Part shown: positions 56,468-64,000 of the stretch, one piece after another
Position numbering within the stretch: position 1 is the stretch's first letter
Layout: each line of letters starts with the position of its first letter
Assembly: GCA_965199765.1 (NCBI GenBank)
Contig: CBDATC010000002.1
Coordinates: forward strand, 992,001 to 1,056,000
Direction: 5' to 3'
From: JAPOXR01 sp965199765
Lineage (GTDB): Bacteria; Pseudomonadota; Alphaproteobacteria; Rhodobacterales; Rhodobacteraceae
Length of the DNA: 64,000 bases
Notes under the pieces: generated by a model
Seen by the model: only the letters and a program-made list of their open reading frames with translations
Databases searched by the model: none
Told to the model about the DNA's origin: nothing
Position numbers and translations under genes: made by a program

Positions 56468-57318
56468 ATTGAATTTCCATCGAATTTACTAGATTCGAAC
56501 CAGCCCTCTGCAACAGGCCGCGCTCACTAGCTATTGGCGAATAACCACAAACGCCGTATTGCGAAAGTCTAACGTTTGGCGATACCTGCCTGGCCTCTAC
56601 TTCTGCATCTCATACTTCGACACCGTCTCCACTTAGAATCGTTCCAGATGAATCTGGCCATCGAGCAGAGAACACAGCCTATCCCAAAAGGGCCGGGCAA
56701 TCGGTCAAAGAACATTCTGACGCGTCCAATTTTCCTGAAGAACCAAGTTAATTGCAGTTACCGACTGACCGACTCGAGTTTTCGCTGTCCATGCCGGCTG
56801 CGTGAAGATGTCTAAGAAAATCGGAGCAAACCGGAGAAGTCGTCGGTTTCACAAAAGCTAATTCCAGAAAATTGAAGTTCAAATCAGACATTCAGGCGAA
56901 CCCAGCCGAAATGAGGCGATGGATGATTGTGGTGTCCAAAACGCAACCGATTTCCCGGGCATCGCATAAAGTAGATTCGGGGGCCCTTAACACCGTTTTA
57001 GCATCGTTCAGCGCTTTCACTTGCGGAAAGACTGCCACGCTGACCGGAACGGCGGTCAGCGGTAGGAATTAAAGGTATCGAACAACGTTTCAGAGCCCCA
57101 ACGAGAGCAGCGTTCAGCCGCCATATACCCCCAGAAACAAAAAGAAAGATTACGACTCAATGCGGTAGCTCAATCCGTTTCCAGAAAACAAATCCGACTT
57201 CTTTGCTAAGGTCTGCCGACAGGCGCGATGCCATTGACTCAATGCGCAAGAATGTCATATGGCGATTTTTGTTCATTTCGGAGCACCGTTTCAACAGGCC
57301 GCCACTAGGGGAGTATCT
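56468..57318. other. Long region without a recognised gene
   Basis: About 850 bases separate RidA from the ABC binding-protein gene. Short open frames (56576-56815 and 56872-57072, plus strand) show no family features. GGGGAG at about 57307-57312 is the ribosome-binding site of the next gene. Promoters for both neighbours should lie here. Confidence 0.5.
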
Positions 57319-58305
57319 ATGAAAACCAAAATTCTCACACTTTCAACTTTGATTGCATTCACAGCCGGTGCTGTGATGGCACTGGAAAAAGTAACTTTCG
57401 GGACGAACTGGGTTGCCCAAGCCGAACATGGTGGATTTTATCAATCAGTCGCCGACGGCACCTATGAAGCATGCGGTTTGGATGTGACCATCGCTCCAGG
57501 CGGTCCGCAGGTGAATAACCGCTCACTGCTGATGTCCAACAAAATACAGTTTCATATGGGCGGAGACATGCTTCAGGCCTTCAGCGCCGTCCAAGAAGGG
57601 ATACCTGTCGTTTCTGTGGCCGCGATCTTCCAAAAGCACCCACAGGTCATTTTGGCCCATCCAGGTAAAGCGGAAACATTCGCCGACCTCAAAAACCTCA
57701 CGCTGCTGATTGGAGACAACGGATTCCAGTCTTTTTACCGATGGATGATTGGTGAATATGGATTCACCGAGGAACAGCGTCGTCCTTATACATTCAATCC
57801 GGCGCCATTCATCGCCGACGAGGGGCTTGGAATGCAAGGCTATCTGTCTTCCGAACCCTACGCGGTGCAAAAAGAAGCCGGCTTCGTGCCAGATGTCTTT
57901 TTGATCGCGGATGCTGGCTATTCAACTTATGCGACGACCATTGAAGCCATGGCACCGACAATTGCCAATAGTCCCGAGGTGGTCCAGTGTTTTGTCGATG
58001 GATCAATCAAAGGCTGGTACAATTATCTGTATGGAGATCCGTCGGCGGCCAATGAATTGATCAAAGCGCACAATCCCGGCATGACTGACGACAAAATCGC
58101 CTATGCGGTTGATCGAATGAAAGCCGTGGGCATTGTCGACTCCGGTGATGCGTTAACAAAAGGCATCGGCGTTATCACTGAAGCCAAAGTCAAAGATTTT
58201 TTTGATAAGATGGTTGCCGCTGGCGTTATTGACGAATCCATTGATTGGCGGAAAGCCTTCACCGAAGAATTTACCGGCAATGGCGTTGGAATGGATCTGA
58301 AGTAG
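57319..58305 (+). CDS. NMT1/THI5-type ABC transporter substrate-binding protein
   Basis: The 328-residue protein from ATG 57319 has GGGGAG six bases upstream and signal peptide MKTKILTLSTLIAFTAGAVM with cleavage near AVMA-LEK. The mature start KVTFGTNWVAQAEHGGFYQS and GLDVTIAPGGPQVNNRSLLM match NMT1/THI5-like binding proteins, which bind pyrimidine precursors, sulfonates or similar small compounds. It leads an operon with an ATPase, a permease and a cytosine-deaminase-family enzyme, so a nitrogen heterocycle is a plausible ligand. Confidence 0.9.
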   Translation: MKTKILTLSTLIAFTAGAVMALEKVTFGTNWVAQAEHGGFYQSVADGTYEACGLDVTIAPGGPQVNNRSLLMSNKIQFHMGGDMLQAFSAVQEGIPVVSVAAIFQKHPQVILAHPGKAETFADLKNLTLLIGDNGFQSFYRWMIGEYGFTEEQRRPYTFNPAPFIADEGLGMQGYLSSEPYAVQKEAGFVPDVFLIADAGYSTYATTIEAMAPTIANSPEVVQCFVDGSIKGWYNYLYGDPSAANELIKAHNPGMTDDKIAYAVDRMKAVGIVDSGDALTKGIGVITEAKVKDFFDKMVAAGVIDESIDWRKAFTEEFTGNGVGMDLK

Positions 58306-58329
58306 GCACCACGGTCAGTCAAAGTAACG

Positions 58330-58370
58330 TATCTGGGCGACGGTAACTGTTCGCAGCCGTTGCCCAGATA
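58330..58370 (+). promoter_or_regulatory. Strong hairpin between binding-protein and ATPase genes
   Basis: TATCTGGGCGACGG (58330-58343) pairs with CCGTTGCCCAGATA (58357-58370), 14 pairs with one G-T wobble and a 13-base loop. It ends five bases before the ATPase ATG at 58376, so it can both protect the upstream transcript and mask the downstream start. Confidence 0.6.
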
Positions 58371-58375
58371 AAGAA

Positions 58376-59188
58376 ATGCTTGAGAATCACGTGTCAGAAT
58401 TAGCACCCAACGCTGGACTCCAATCAAGCGAACGGCGGAAGCTTCTTTCCGTCAAAAATGTCGGTAAGATCTTCAATGAAGATGTTGAAGCGCTTCGGAC
58501 TGTTTCACTAACGGTGAATTCCGGCGACTTCATTTCTCTGCTAGGACCCTCCGGATGTGGAAAATCAACAGTTCTGCGAATGATTGCCGGACTCTTGGAA
58601 CCCACTTCCGGACAGATTGTTTGGCATGTCGACCACGACAGCGGCGACATTGGAGTGGTTTTTCAAGAACCAACATTAATGCCCTGGGCAACCGTCGAGA
58701 AAAATGTCTGGTTGCCATTTCGATTAATGGACCAGAGTTTTGATTCGGTGCGGCCAAAAATTCAGGAGGCGCTGAGCCTCGTCGGATTGGATGGTTTCGG
58801 ACAGAGCTATCCCAGAGAATTGTCCGGTGGCATGAAGATGCGCGTATCCATCGCTCGGGCCTTGGCAACCGATCCGAAGGTTATTTTGATGGACGAACCG
58901 TTTGCGGCGCTTGATGAAATCACGAGGTTCAAGCTGAACAATGACCTCCTTGAATTGAAAAGCAAAATCGATTGCACGATTCTCTTTGTGACACATTCGG
59001 TTTTTGAAAGCGTGTTTCTGTCCGATAGAATTGCTGTCATGACAGCACGACCGGGCCAGGTTCTGGTGGAGATCAACGTTGACGAACCTTACCCGCGCGC
59101 CGAAGAATTTCGCACCTCACCAACATACGCCGACTTTTGCCGCCGAACATCGGACGCGCTTCAAAGCGCCATTGCGGAAACTGTCTAA
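58376..59188 (+). CDS. ABC transporter ATP-binding protein (NitT/TauT type)
   Basis: The 270-residue ATPase has Walker A LLGPSGCGKSTVLRMIAGLL, Q-loop VVFQEPTLMPW, signature ELSGGMKMRVSIARALATDP and Walker B VILMDEPFAALDE. A GTG at 58391 is an alternative start. It energises the importer formed with the flanking binding protein and permease. No ribosome-binding site is visible upstream because the hairpin occupies that space. Confidence 0.93.
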   Translation: MLENHVSELAPNAGLQSSERRKLLSVKNVGKIFNEDVEALRTVSLTVNSGDFISLLGPSGCGKSTVLRMIAGLLEPTSGQIVWHVDHDSGDIGVVFQEPTLMPWATVEKNVWLPFRLMDQSFDSVRPKIQEALSLVGLDGFGQSYPRELSGGMKMRVSIARALATDPKVILMDEPFAALDEITRFKLNNDLLELKSKIDCTILFVTHSVFESVFLSDRIAVMTARPGQVLVEINVDEPYPRAEEFRTSPTYADFCRRTSDALQSAIAETV

Positions 59189-59212
59189 CGAGACGGAGAA
59201 CTGATTCAAAAC

Positions 59213-60103
59213 ATGAAGTCTGGCTCTGAAAAATCACCAACATCGGCTCTGGCGAGCAACGAAACAGCCGCCCCGCGCGTTGTCGACGCCGACGAACACA
59301 AACGGATTGTCCGCCGCCGGCTAGAACGCATCGGCAAATGGTGTCTTCCCCTAATTGTGTTGATTCTGACAATTTGGATCTGGAACCGCATCGTCGTGTG
59401 GAATGAAATTCCGCATTACATCTTGCCGGGACCAGGTCGTGTGCTGAACACGCTCATTAATGATTGGTCGATACTGATGGATGCGCTGCTGATAACGGCG
59501 CAGATTACTTTGCTTGCTCTCGGTGTCGCTGTGATTGGCGGTGTGGGGTTGGCGATTCTGTTCACTCAGTCCCGAATCTTCGAGATGTCGCTGTTTCCCT
59601 TTGCGGTCGTCCTCCAGGTCACACCGATCGTTGCAATCGCTCCTCTGATTTTCATTTATGTAGAGAGCAAAATTATCGGTTTGTTGATCTGTGCCTGGAT
59701 CGTCGCGTTTTTTCCGATTCTTTCGAACACCACACTCGGAATGAATTCAACCGACCACAATCTGCGGGACCTATTCAGAATCTACGGCGCTAACCGTTGG
59801 CAAAAGCTCAAACATCTTCAGATTCCCACTGCCCTGCCCTATTTTCTTGCGGGGCTGCGCATTTCCGGCGGATTGGCTCTAATCGGCGCGGTTGTGGCTG
59901 AATTCGTCGCCGGAACAGGCGGCATCGGTTCTGGACTCGCCTTCACCATTCTTGAAGCTGGGTATCGACTGAATATTCCGCGCATGTTTGCAGCTCTGCT
60001 GTTGATTGCGGTTACGGGAGTGGTGATTTTTTCGGTGCTTTCGTTGATCAGCCACCTCCTGCTCCATAAATGGCATGAGAGCGCTTTAAGGCAGGAGCAA
60101 TGA
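59213..60103 (+). CDS. ABC transporter permease (NitT/TauT type)
   Basis: The 296-residue protein has about six membrane segments and the EAA loop around DLFRIYGANRWQKLKHLQIP. Its N-terminal 45 residues are polar (SEKSPTSALASNETAAPRV). FAGLRISGGLAL-like FLAGLRISGGLALIGAVVAE is typical of SsuC/TauC/ThiX permeases. Its stop overlaps the deaminase start as ATGA. Confidence 0.92.
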   Translation: MKSGSEKSPTSALASNETAAPRVVDADEHKRIVRRRLERIGKWCLPLIVLILTIWIWNRIVVWNEIPHYILPGPGRVLNTLINDWSILMDALLITAQITLLALGVAVIGGVGLAILFTQSRIFEMSLFPFAVVLQVTPIVAIAPLIFIYVESKIIGLLICAWIVAFFPILSNTTLGMNSTDHNLRDLFRIYGANRWQKLKHLQIPTALPYFLAGLRISGGLALIGAVVAEFVAGTGGIGSGLAFTILEAGYRLNIPRMFAALLLIAVTGVVIFSVLSLISHLLLHKWHESALRQEQ

Positions 60104-61362
60104 AGGGATTTTTCTCTCTTCCCGAAACAGCGCAGTATCGAATCTCAAATCTTTTATCGGGCGGCATCGGGCAACAGCTTGATCGCGTTGAAATTTTCGT
60201 CGATGGAGACCGTATTTCCATGCCGCACGGCGGACCAAGCGTGGACGCGGAAGGCGCGATGCTGCTGCCAACCTTCGTTGATATGCATACGCACATTGAT
60301 AAGGGACATATCTGGCCGCGCGCTGCCAATTCTGACGGGAGCTTCGAAAGCGCAATCGCAGCCTGCATGCATGACCGTGAAAGGAATTGGAATGCGGATG
60401 ATGTTCGACGGCGGATGGAATTTTCTCTGCGCTGCGCCTATGCGCACGGGACAAGAGCGATAAGAACGCACTTGGACAGCAGTCCCCCTCAGCACAAAAT
60501 CTCTTGGCCGGTATTCAGCCAAATTCGCGAGGAATGGGCCGATCGAATTGAACTCCAGGCCGCGCCGATTTTTGGAATTGATTTGGTCGACAATAGTGGT
60601 GATTTCCCTGATATCGCGGAAACCGTTGCAAGGCATGGCGGGCTGCTCGGCTGCTTTCTGTTTTCAATCCCCGATATTGAGAAGAGGCTGGAGCTGTTCT
60701 TCCGTTTTGCCAAAGATCTCGAACTGCCCGTTGACTTTCATGTTGACGAGTCGGGAGATGCATCGGACGCGAATCTGCGCAAAATCGCCGAAGCGGCTCT
60801 GAAGTGCGGCTTTGAAGGCCCAATCGTTGCCGGTCATTGCTGTTCCCTGGCACTGCAAAGCAAGGACAAGATAAACGAGACGCTTTCGCTCGTTCACGAG
60901 GCCGGGATAGCGGTTGTTTCCCTCCCGATGTGCAATATGTATCTGCAGGATCGTTCGCCGAACAGCACACCGAGATGGCGTGGTGTCACTCTCGTGCACG
61001 AAATGCGGAACGCCGGAATTCCTGTCGCCTTTGCTTCAGACAACACACGTGACCCGTTCTATGCGTATGGCGATCTTGATATGATCGAAGTGATGCGCGA
61101 AGCGGTGCGCATTTGCCATCTTGATCATTGCAGAGACAGTTGGGAAAACGCTTTTTCAGAATTGCCTGCGCAGATTTGCGGGATGAGCGCCAACCGACTC
61201 CAGCCCGGCGACCCGGCCGACTTTATCATTTGCAATGCGCGCAATTGGTCGGAATTGCTGCCTCGTCCACAATCGGACCGGGTTGTCGTGCGCAAAGGGC
61301 GAGCGATTGAACGCACGCTTCCCAGTTACAAAGAATTAGATGACCTAATGGATAAACCATGA
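60100..61362 (+). CDS. Cytosine-deaminase-family amidohydrolase
   Basis: The 420-residue protein has metal ligands in LPTFVDMHTHIDKGHIWPR (H63, H65), FHVDESGD, VAGHCCSLALQSKDK and ASDNTRDPFYAYGDLDMIEV, as in CodA-like deaminases. Known members deaminate cytosine, creatinine, isoguanine or related heterocycles. It is coupled by four-base overlaps to the ABC permease before it and the FAD enzyme after it, which ties the transported compound to its substrate. The exact base is not deducible. Confidence 0.88.
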   Translation: MKGFFSLPETAQYRISNLLSGGIGQQLDRVEIFVDGDRISMPHGGPSVDAEGAMLLPTFVDMHTHIDKGHIWPRAANSDGSFESAIAACMHDRERNWNADDVRRRMEFSLRCAYAHGTRAIRTHLDSSPPQHKISWPVFSQIREEWADRIELQAAPIFGIDLVDNSGDFPDIAETVARHGGLLGCFLFSIPDIEKRLELFFRFAKDLELPVDFHVDESGDASDANLRKIAEAALKCGFEGPIVAGHCCSLALQSKDKINETLSLVHEAGIAVVSLPMCNMYLQDRSPNSTPRWRGVTLVHEMRNAGIPVAFASDNTRDPFYAYGDLDMIEVMREAVRICHLDHCRDSWENAFSELPAQICGMSANRLQPGDPADFIICNARNWSELLPRPQSDRVVVRKGRAIERTLPSYKELDDLMDKP

Positions 61363-62759
61363 AACCAAATGTCGACGCCGCGATGCGGATACTCAGCGAT
61401 CTGGAAATTGATACCAACCCGGTTTCGGTCCGGGCAAAAAGTCGGGATTTCTTTTGGTATTCACCGGTTCTGAAGTCAAAGCTTGAGCATATCACAGCTG
61501 ATTTCGTGGTCAGCCCCAAGTCCGAATCCGAAGTAATTGAGATTCTCGCTACATGTTACCAGCATGATGTGCCTGTGACGACCAGGGGCGCCGGAACCGG
61601 AAACTACGGTCAAGCAATGCCGTTGTCGGGTGGCTGCGTCATGCATATGCGCCACTTAACCGCCGTGAAGGAAATCCAGCCGGGTCGAGTTGTTGTTGAG
61701 CCTGGATGTTTACTCAAGGATCTTGACGCGCAGTGCCGCGCTCATTCCGGTCAGGAAATACGCATGTTCTCATCGACTTGGGCCACCGCGTCGATCGGTG
61801 GATTCGTTGCCGGCGGGTCAGGAGGAGTAGGCTCCTGCACTTGGGGGGCCCTCCGCGATCTCGGAAATATAATTCGTCTGCGGGTTGTGACCATGGAAGA
61901 ACAACCCAGAACTCTGGAATTCACGCGCGACGAGCTGCCGCGGGTCTCACACGCTTATGGAACCAACGGCATCATCACGGAAATCGAAATGCCGCTCGCT
62001 CCCGCCTATGATTGGGTGGAGATGTTCATTGCATTTGATGATTTTATGGATTCTGCCAAATTCGCCTGTGATCTTGCCAATCAGGACGGAATCCTGATCA
62101 AACTGGTGACACCCTGTGAAGCCCCGATCGCCTTTGACTATTTTCCCAGGGTCAAACCATACATTGAAAGAAGCGACAGCGTTGTCGCTCTCATGGTTGC
62201 TCCACATTCGATGGACGGCTTTCTGACGTTTGCCTCGCAATGGCCAAATGCTAGGATAATTTTTCGCAGCGACAACAACAACTGGGCAAGAGACCCCGGT
62301 CCGGTATTCGAATATGGTTGGAATCATACCACGCTTCGGGCATTGCGCGTTGATCCGACGATTACCTATCTGCAGGTGAGATACGGTCCTCCAAATCATT
62401 TGGAACTGGTTGCGAAAGTCCGAGAAGCATTCGGCGGCGAGGTTCTTCAGCACCTTGAGATCATGCGTGAAAACGGAAAGGTGATGTTTGCCGGGCTGCC
62501 GATTGTGAAGTTCACTTCCGAAGAGCGGTTGGATGAGATCGTTAGGATGCACGAAGAAATGGGCTGCATGATCTTCAATCCTCACAGATATACGCTCGAA
62601 GAAGGAGGCCGCCAAACCGTCGATGACCGGCAGTTGAGATTTAAGAAGGAGGCCGACCCGAAAGGTTTGCTAAATCCGGGTAAGATGATTGCCTGGGACG
62701 ACCCAAACTGGTCGTTTTCTAAAATGTATAACTATCCCGGTCTGCTGCCGGTCGACTGA
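61359..62759 (+). CDS. FAD-binding oxidoreductase (GlcD/vanillyl-alcohol-oxidase fold)
   Basis: The 466-residue protein carries the PCMH-type FAD domain: ADFVVSPKSESEVIEILATC, PVTTRGAGTGNYGQAMPLSG and VVEPGCLLKDLDAQCR, then STWATASIGGFVAGGSGGVG. The C-terminus ends LRFKKEADPKGLLNPGKMIA, typical of GlcD-like enzymes. It probably oxidises the product of the deaminase step. It overlaps the deaminase gene (ATGA) and the next gene (TGATG). Confidence 0.9.
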   Translation: MKPNVDAAMRILSDLEIDTNPVSVRAKSRDFFWYSPVLKSKLEHITADFVVSPKSESEVIEILATCYQHDVPVTTRGAGTGNYGQAMPLSGGCVMHMRHLTAVKEIQPGRVVVEPGCLLKDLDAQCRAHSGQEIRMFSSTWATASIGGFVAGGSGGVGSCTWGALRDLGNIIRLRVVTMEEQPRTLEFTRDELPRVSHAYGTNGIITEIEMPLAPAYDWVEMFIAFDDFMDSAKFACDLANQDGILIKLVTPCEAPIAFDYFPRVKPYIERSDSVVALMVAPHSMDGFLTFASQWPNARIIFRSDNNNWARDPGPVFEYGWNHTTLRALRVDPTITYLQVRYGPPNHLELVAKVREAFGGEVLQHLEIMRENGKVMFAGLPIVKFTSEERLDEIVRMHEEMGCMIFNPHRYTLEEGGRQTVDDRQLRFKKEADPKGLLNPGKMIAWDDPNWSFSKMYNYPGLLPVD

Positions 62760-63337
62760 TGCGCGCACTTGTTCTATTCGCCCACCCCTTGCCGGAGAGT
62801 TTTTCCTCCGCACTGCATCAAACTGTTGTGGATACATTAACCGATCGAGGCTGGGAAATCGACGACTGCGATCTCTACGCAGAGGGATTTTATCCGGTTC
62901 TGACTGAAGCTGAGCGACGTGATTATCATGAAGAGCCATCAAATATTGAACCGGTGAAGAGCTATGTGGAACGATTAAGGCGCGCTGAAGCGCTGGTTTT
63001 GGTTTTTCCTGTCTGGATTTTTGGCTTCCCGGCGATCCTAAAAGGTTACTTTGACCGTGTTGCTCTTCCCGGCGTCGCTTTCCGTATTGAAAACGGAAAG
63101 GTGCTTCCCAACCTCACACAAATCCGAAAGCTCGCAGCTGTCACCACATATGGCGGATCACGCTTAAGAGCATTTGCAGCAGGCGACCCGCCGCGAAAGG
63201 TTGTGACACGATCGGTCCGATTCTACTGCCAGCCTGCCAAGATGCGGTATTTGGCTCTATATGATATGAACAACGTAACTGATGCCCGATGCGGCCGTTT
63301 CCTAAAGCGCGTGCAATCGGAGATGGAACAATTCTGA
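62759..63337 (+). CDS. Flavodoxin-like NAD(P)H:quinone oxidoreductase, first copy
   Basis: The 192-residue protein begins MRALVLFAHPLPESFSSALH and has LVFPVWIFGFPAILKGYFDR, as in the NQO1/MdaB/KefF flavodoxin-fold family. It binds FMN or FAD and reduces quinones or similar acceptors. ATG 62759 overlaps the stop of the FAD oxidase gene. The next gene encodes a related protein. Confidence 0.88.
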   Translation: MRALVLFAHPLPESFSSALHQTVVDTLTDRGWEIDDCDLYAEGFYPVLTEAERRDYHEEPSNIEPVKSYVERLRRAEALVLVFPVWIFGFPAILKGYFDRVALPGVAFRIENGKVLPNLTQIRKLAAVTTYGGSRLRAFAAGDPPRKVVTRSVRFYCQPAKMRYLALYDMNNVTDARCGRFLKRVQSEMEQF

Positions 63338-63951
63338 TGCGGGCTCTTGTCGTCTATTGCCATCCGGACCCAACAAGTTTCACCGCCGCTGTTCTTAAAA
63401 TCGTTCAGGCCAAGCTCCGCGAAGCCAAAGCGGAATCGCGGCTGGAAGACCTGTACAAAAATCAATTCAACCCTGTCTTGACCGGTTCTGAACTTACAGC
63501 CTACTCTGACCCGGATGCGAACAAACCACCGGTTCGGGAGCATGTGGAGAATATTGAATGGTGTGACACGCTGATCTTTGTTTATCCGACTTGGTGGTAT
63601 GGGCTCCCGGCGCTGCTCAAGGGCTGGCTTGATCGCACGATGCTACCTGGATCCGCGTTTCACTTGCCAACGCAGAACAATAGGAAAATCAAACCGGGAT
63701 TGACGCACGTTACTGCAGTCGGCGTATTCACAACCTGCGGCGCGACCTGGTTGGTGACGCAGCTTGTCGGCGCCCCAGGCAAGCGCACATTGCTGCGTGG
63801 CTTGCGCTTAGTCTGCGCGCGGCGCGCTCGAACCACTTTCGCGGCCCACTATGCGATGGACTCCTCGACAGCTGAAAGCCGGAAGCGTCACCTGACCCGG
63901 GTTGCCCGAGCCATGGACCGATTATTGAAGGCGAGCGCGGCATCCAACTGA
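63337..63951 (+). CDS. Flavodoxin-like NAD(P)H:quinone oxidoreductase, second copy
   Basis: The 204-residue protein from ATG 63337 (TGATG overlap) begins MRALVVYCHPDPTSFTAAVL and has LIFVYPTWWYGLPALLKGWL with DRTMLPGSAFHLPT. It is clearly related to the product of the preceding gene but diverged, so the pair may act as a heterodimer or on successive substrates. An in-frame GTG/ATG further upstream lies inside the previous gene and is unlikely to be used. Confidence 0.88.
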   Translation: MRALVVYCHPDPTSFTAAVLKIVQAKLREAKAESRLEDLYKNQFNPVLTGSELTAYSDPDANKPPVREHVENIEWCDTLIFVYPTWWYGLPALLKGWLDRTMLPGSAFHLPTQNNRKIKPGLTHVTAVGVFTTCGATWLVTQLVGAPGKRTLLRGLRLVCARRARTTFAAHYAMDSSTAESRKRHLTRVARAMDRLLKASAASN

Positions 63952-63972
63952 ACAATTAACCAAGGATAATGT

Positions 63973-64000
63973 ATGACCAGATGTAACTGGGCAGAGTTTC
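63973..64000 (+). CDS. Start of a gene cut by the right edge, possibly DNA-3-methyladenine glycosylase I
   Basis: ATG 63973 with AAGGA about six bases upstream opens MTRCNWAEF before the window ends. RCxWA directly after the start is typical of Tag (RCxWxxxDPLYIAYHDxEWG), but nine residues are too few for certainty. Confidence 0.3.

Noticed and set aside
56576..57072. Two short open frames in the 850-base gap before the ABC operon
   Set aside because: They lack family features and ribosome-binding sites and look like chance frames.

Overview
The window looks like a chromosomal segment of an alphaproteobacterium, most likely of the Hyphomicrobiales (Rhizobiales) type. The reasons are a short GltX with a PLAKR loop, a leuA neighbourhood followed by mreBCD-mrdA-rodA, a separate gcvTHP operon and an NhaA/KdsA/phosphomannomutase run. 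Base composition is moderate. The exception is a visibly G+C-richer block at about 14.5-19.1 kb that looks imported. There are two tRNA genes (Ala-CGC and Gln-TTG) and no rRNA or CRISPR array.

Layout. (1) 1-4.1 kb, minus strand: a sugar-type periplasmic binding protein gene followed by hyuA and hyuB (hydantoinase/5-oxoprolinase family); hyuB runs off the left edge. (2) 4.35-10.4 kb, minus: tRNA-Ala, gcvT-gcvH-gcvP, gltX. (3) 10.5-11.9 kb: a small HELAH metallopeptidase, then remnants of an IS256-type transposase and a D-aminoacylase. (4) 11.9-20.1 kb: nadE, then two diverged copies of a small two-gene module, at 13.6-14.3 kb and 19.4-20.1 kb, both on the minus strand. They enclose a decayed type I restriction-modification island: integrase, hsdM, hsdS, xre-immA, a DUF4411 PIN gene, hsdR and a transposase tail. 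Only the XRE-ImmA gene is still intact. (5) 20.1-23.5 kb: an exported protein made of 19 MORN repeats, then leuA behind a likely attenuator. (6) 24-30.7 kb: tctC-tctB-tctA with a UPF0261 gene and an Old Yellow Enzyme-type Fe-S flavoprotein. (7) 30.9-37.5 kb: the rod-shape operon mreB-mreC-mreD-mrdA-rodA, coupled to a GhrA-type dehydrogenase. (8) 37.5-41 kb: an acylating aldehyde dehydrogenase broken by one surplus base, followed by a SucCD-like CoA ligase pair. (9) 41-46.8 kb: a uracil-DNA glycosylase family protein, a permease, NhaA, KdsA, a phosphomannomutase and tRNA-Gln. (10) 47-49.6 kb: an acyl-CoA synthetase and two decayed genes (amidase, marR). (11) 49.6-54.3 kb: three Gfo/Idh/MocA dehydrogenases, one IolG-like, and a D-2-hydroxyacid dehydrogenase. 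(12) 54.5-56.5 kb: PPK2, a VOC protein and RidA. (13) 57.3-64 kb: a NMT1/THI5-type ABC transporter tightly coupled to a cytosine-deaminase-family amidohydrolase, a FAD-linked oxidase and two flavodoxin-like quinone reductases.

Two themes stand out. Many operons are chained by ATGA, GTGA or TGATG overlaps, in one place through a 13-codon minigene. There is also clear gene decay: D-aminoacylase, amidase, marR, every restriction-modification subunit, the PIN gene and the acylating aldehyde dehydrogenase are all broken, several by one identifiable lesion. The least explained items are the duplicated two-gene module around the dead defence island and the transporter-deaminase-flavoenzyme operon at the right end. 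All functions are inferred from reading the sequence and remembered family motifs; no searches were run.
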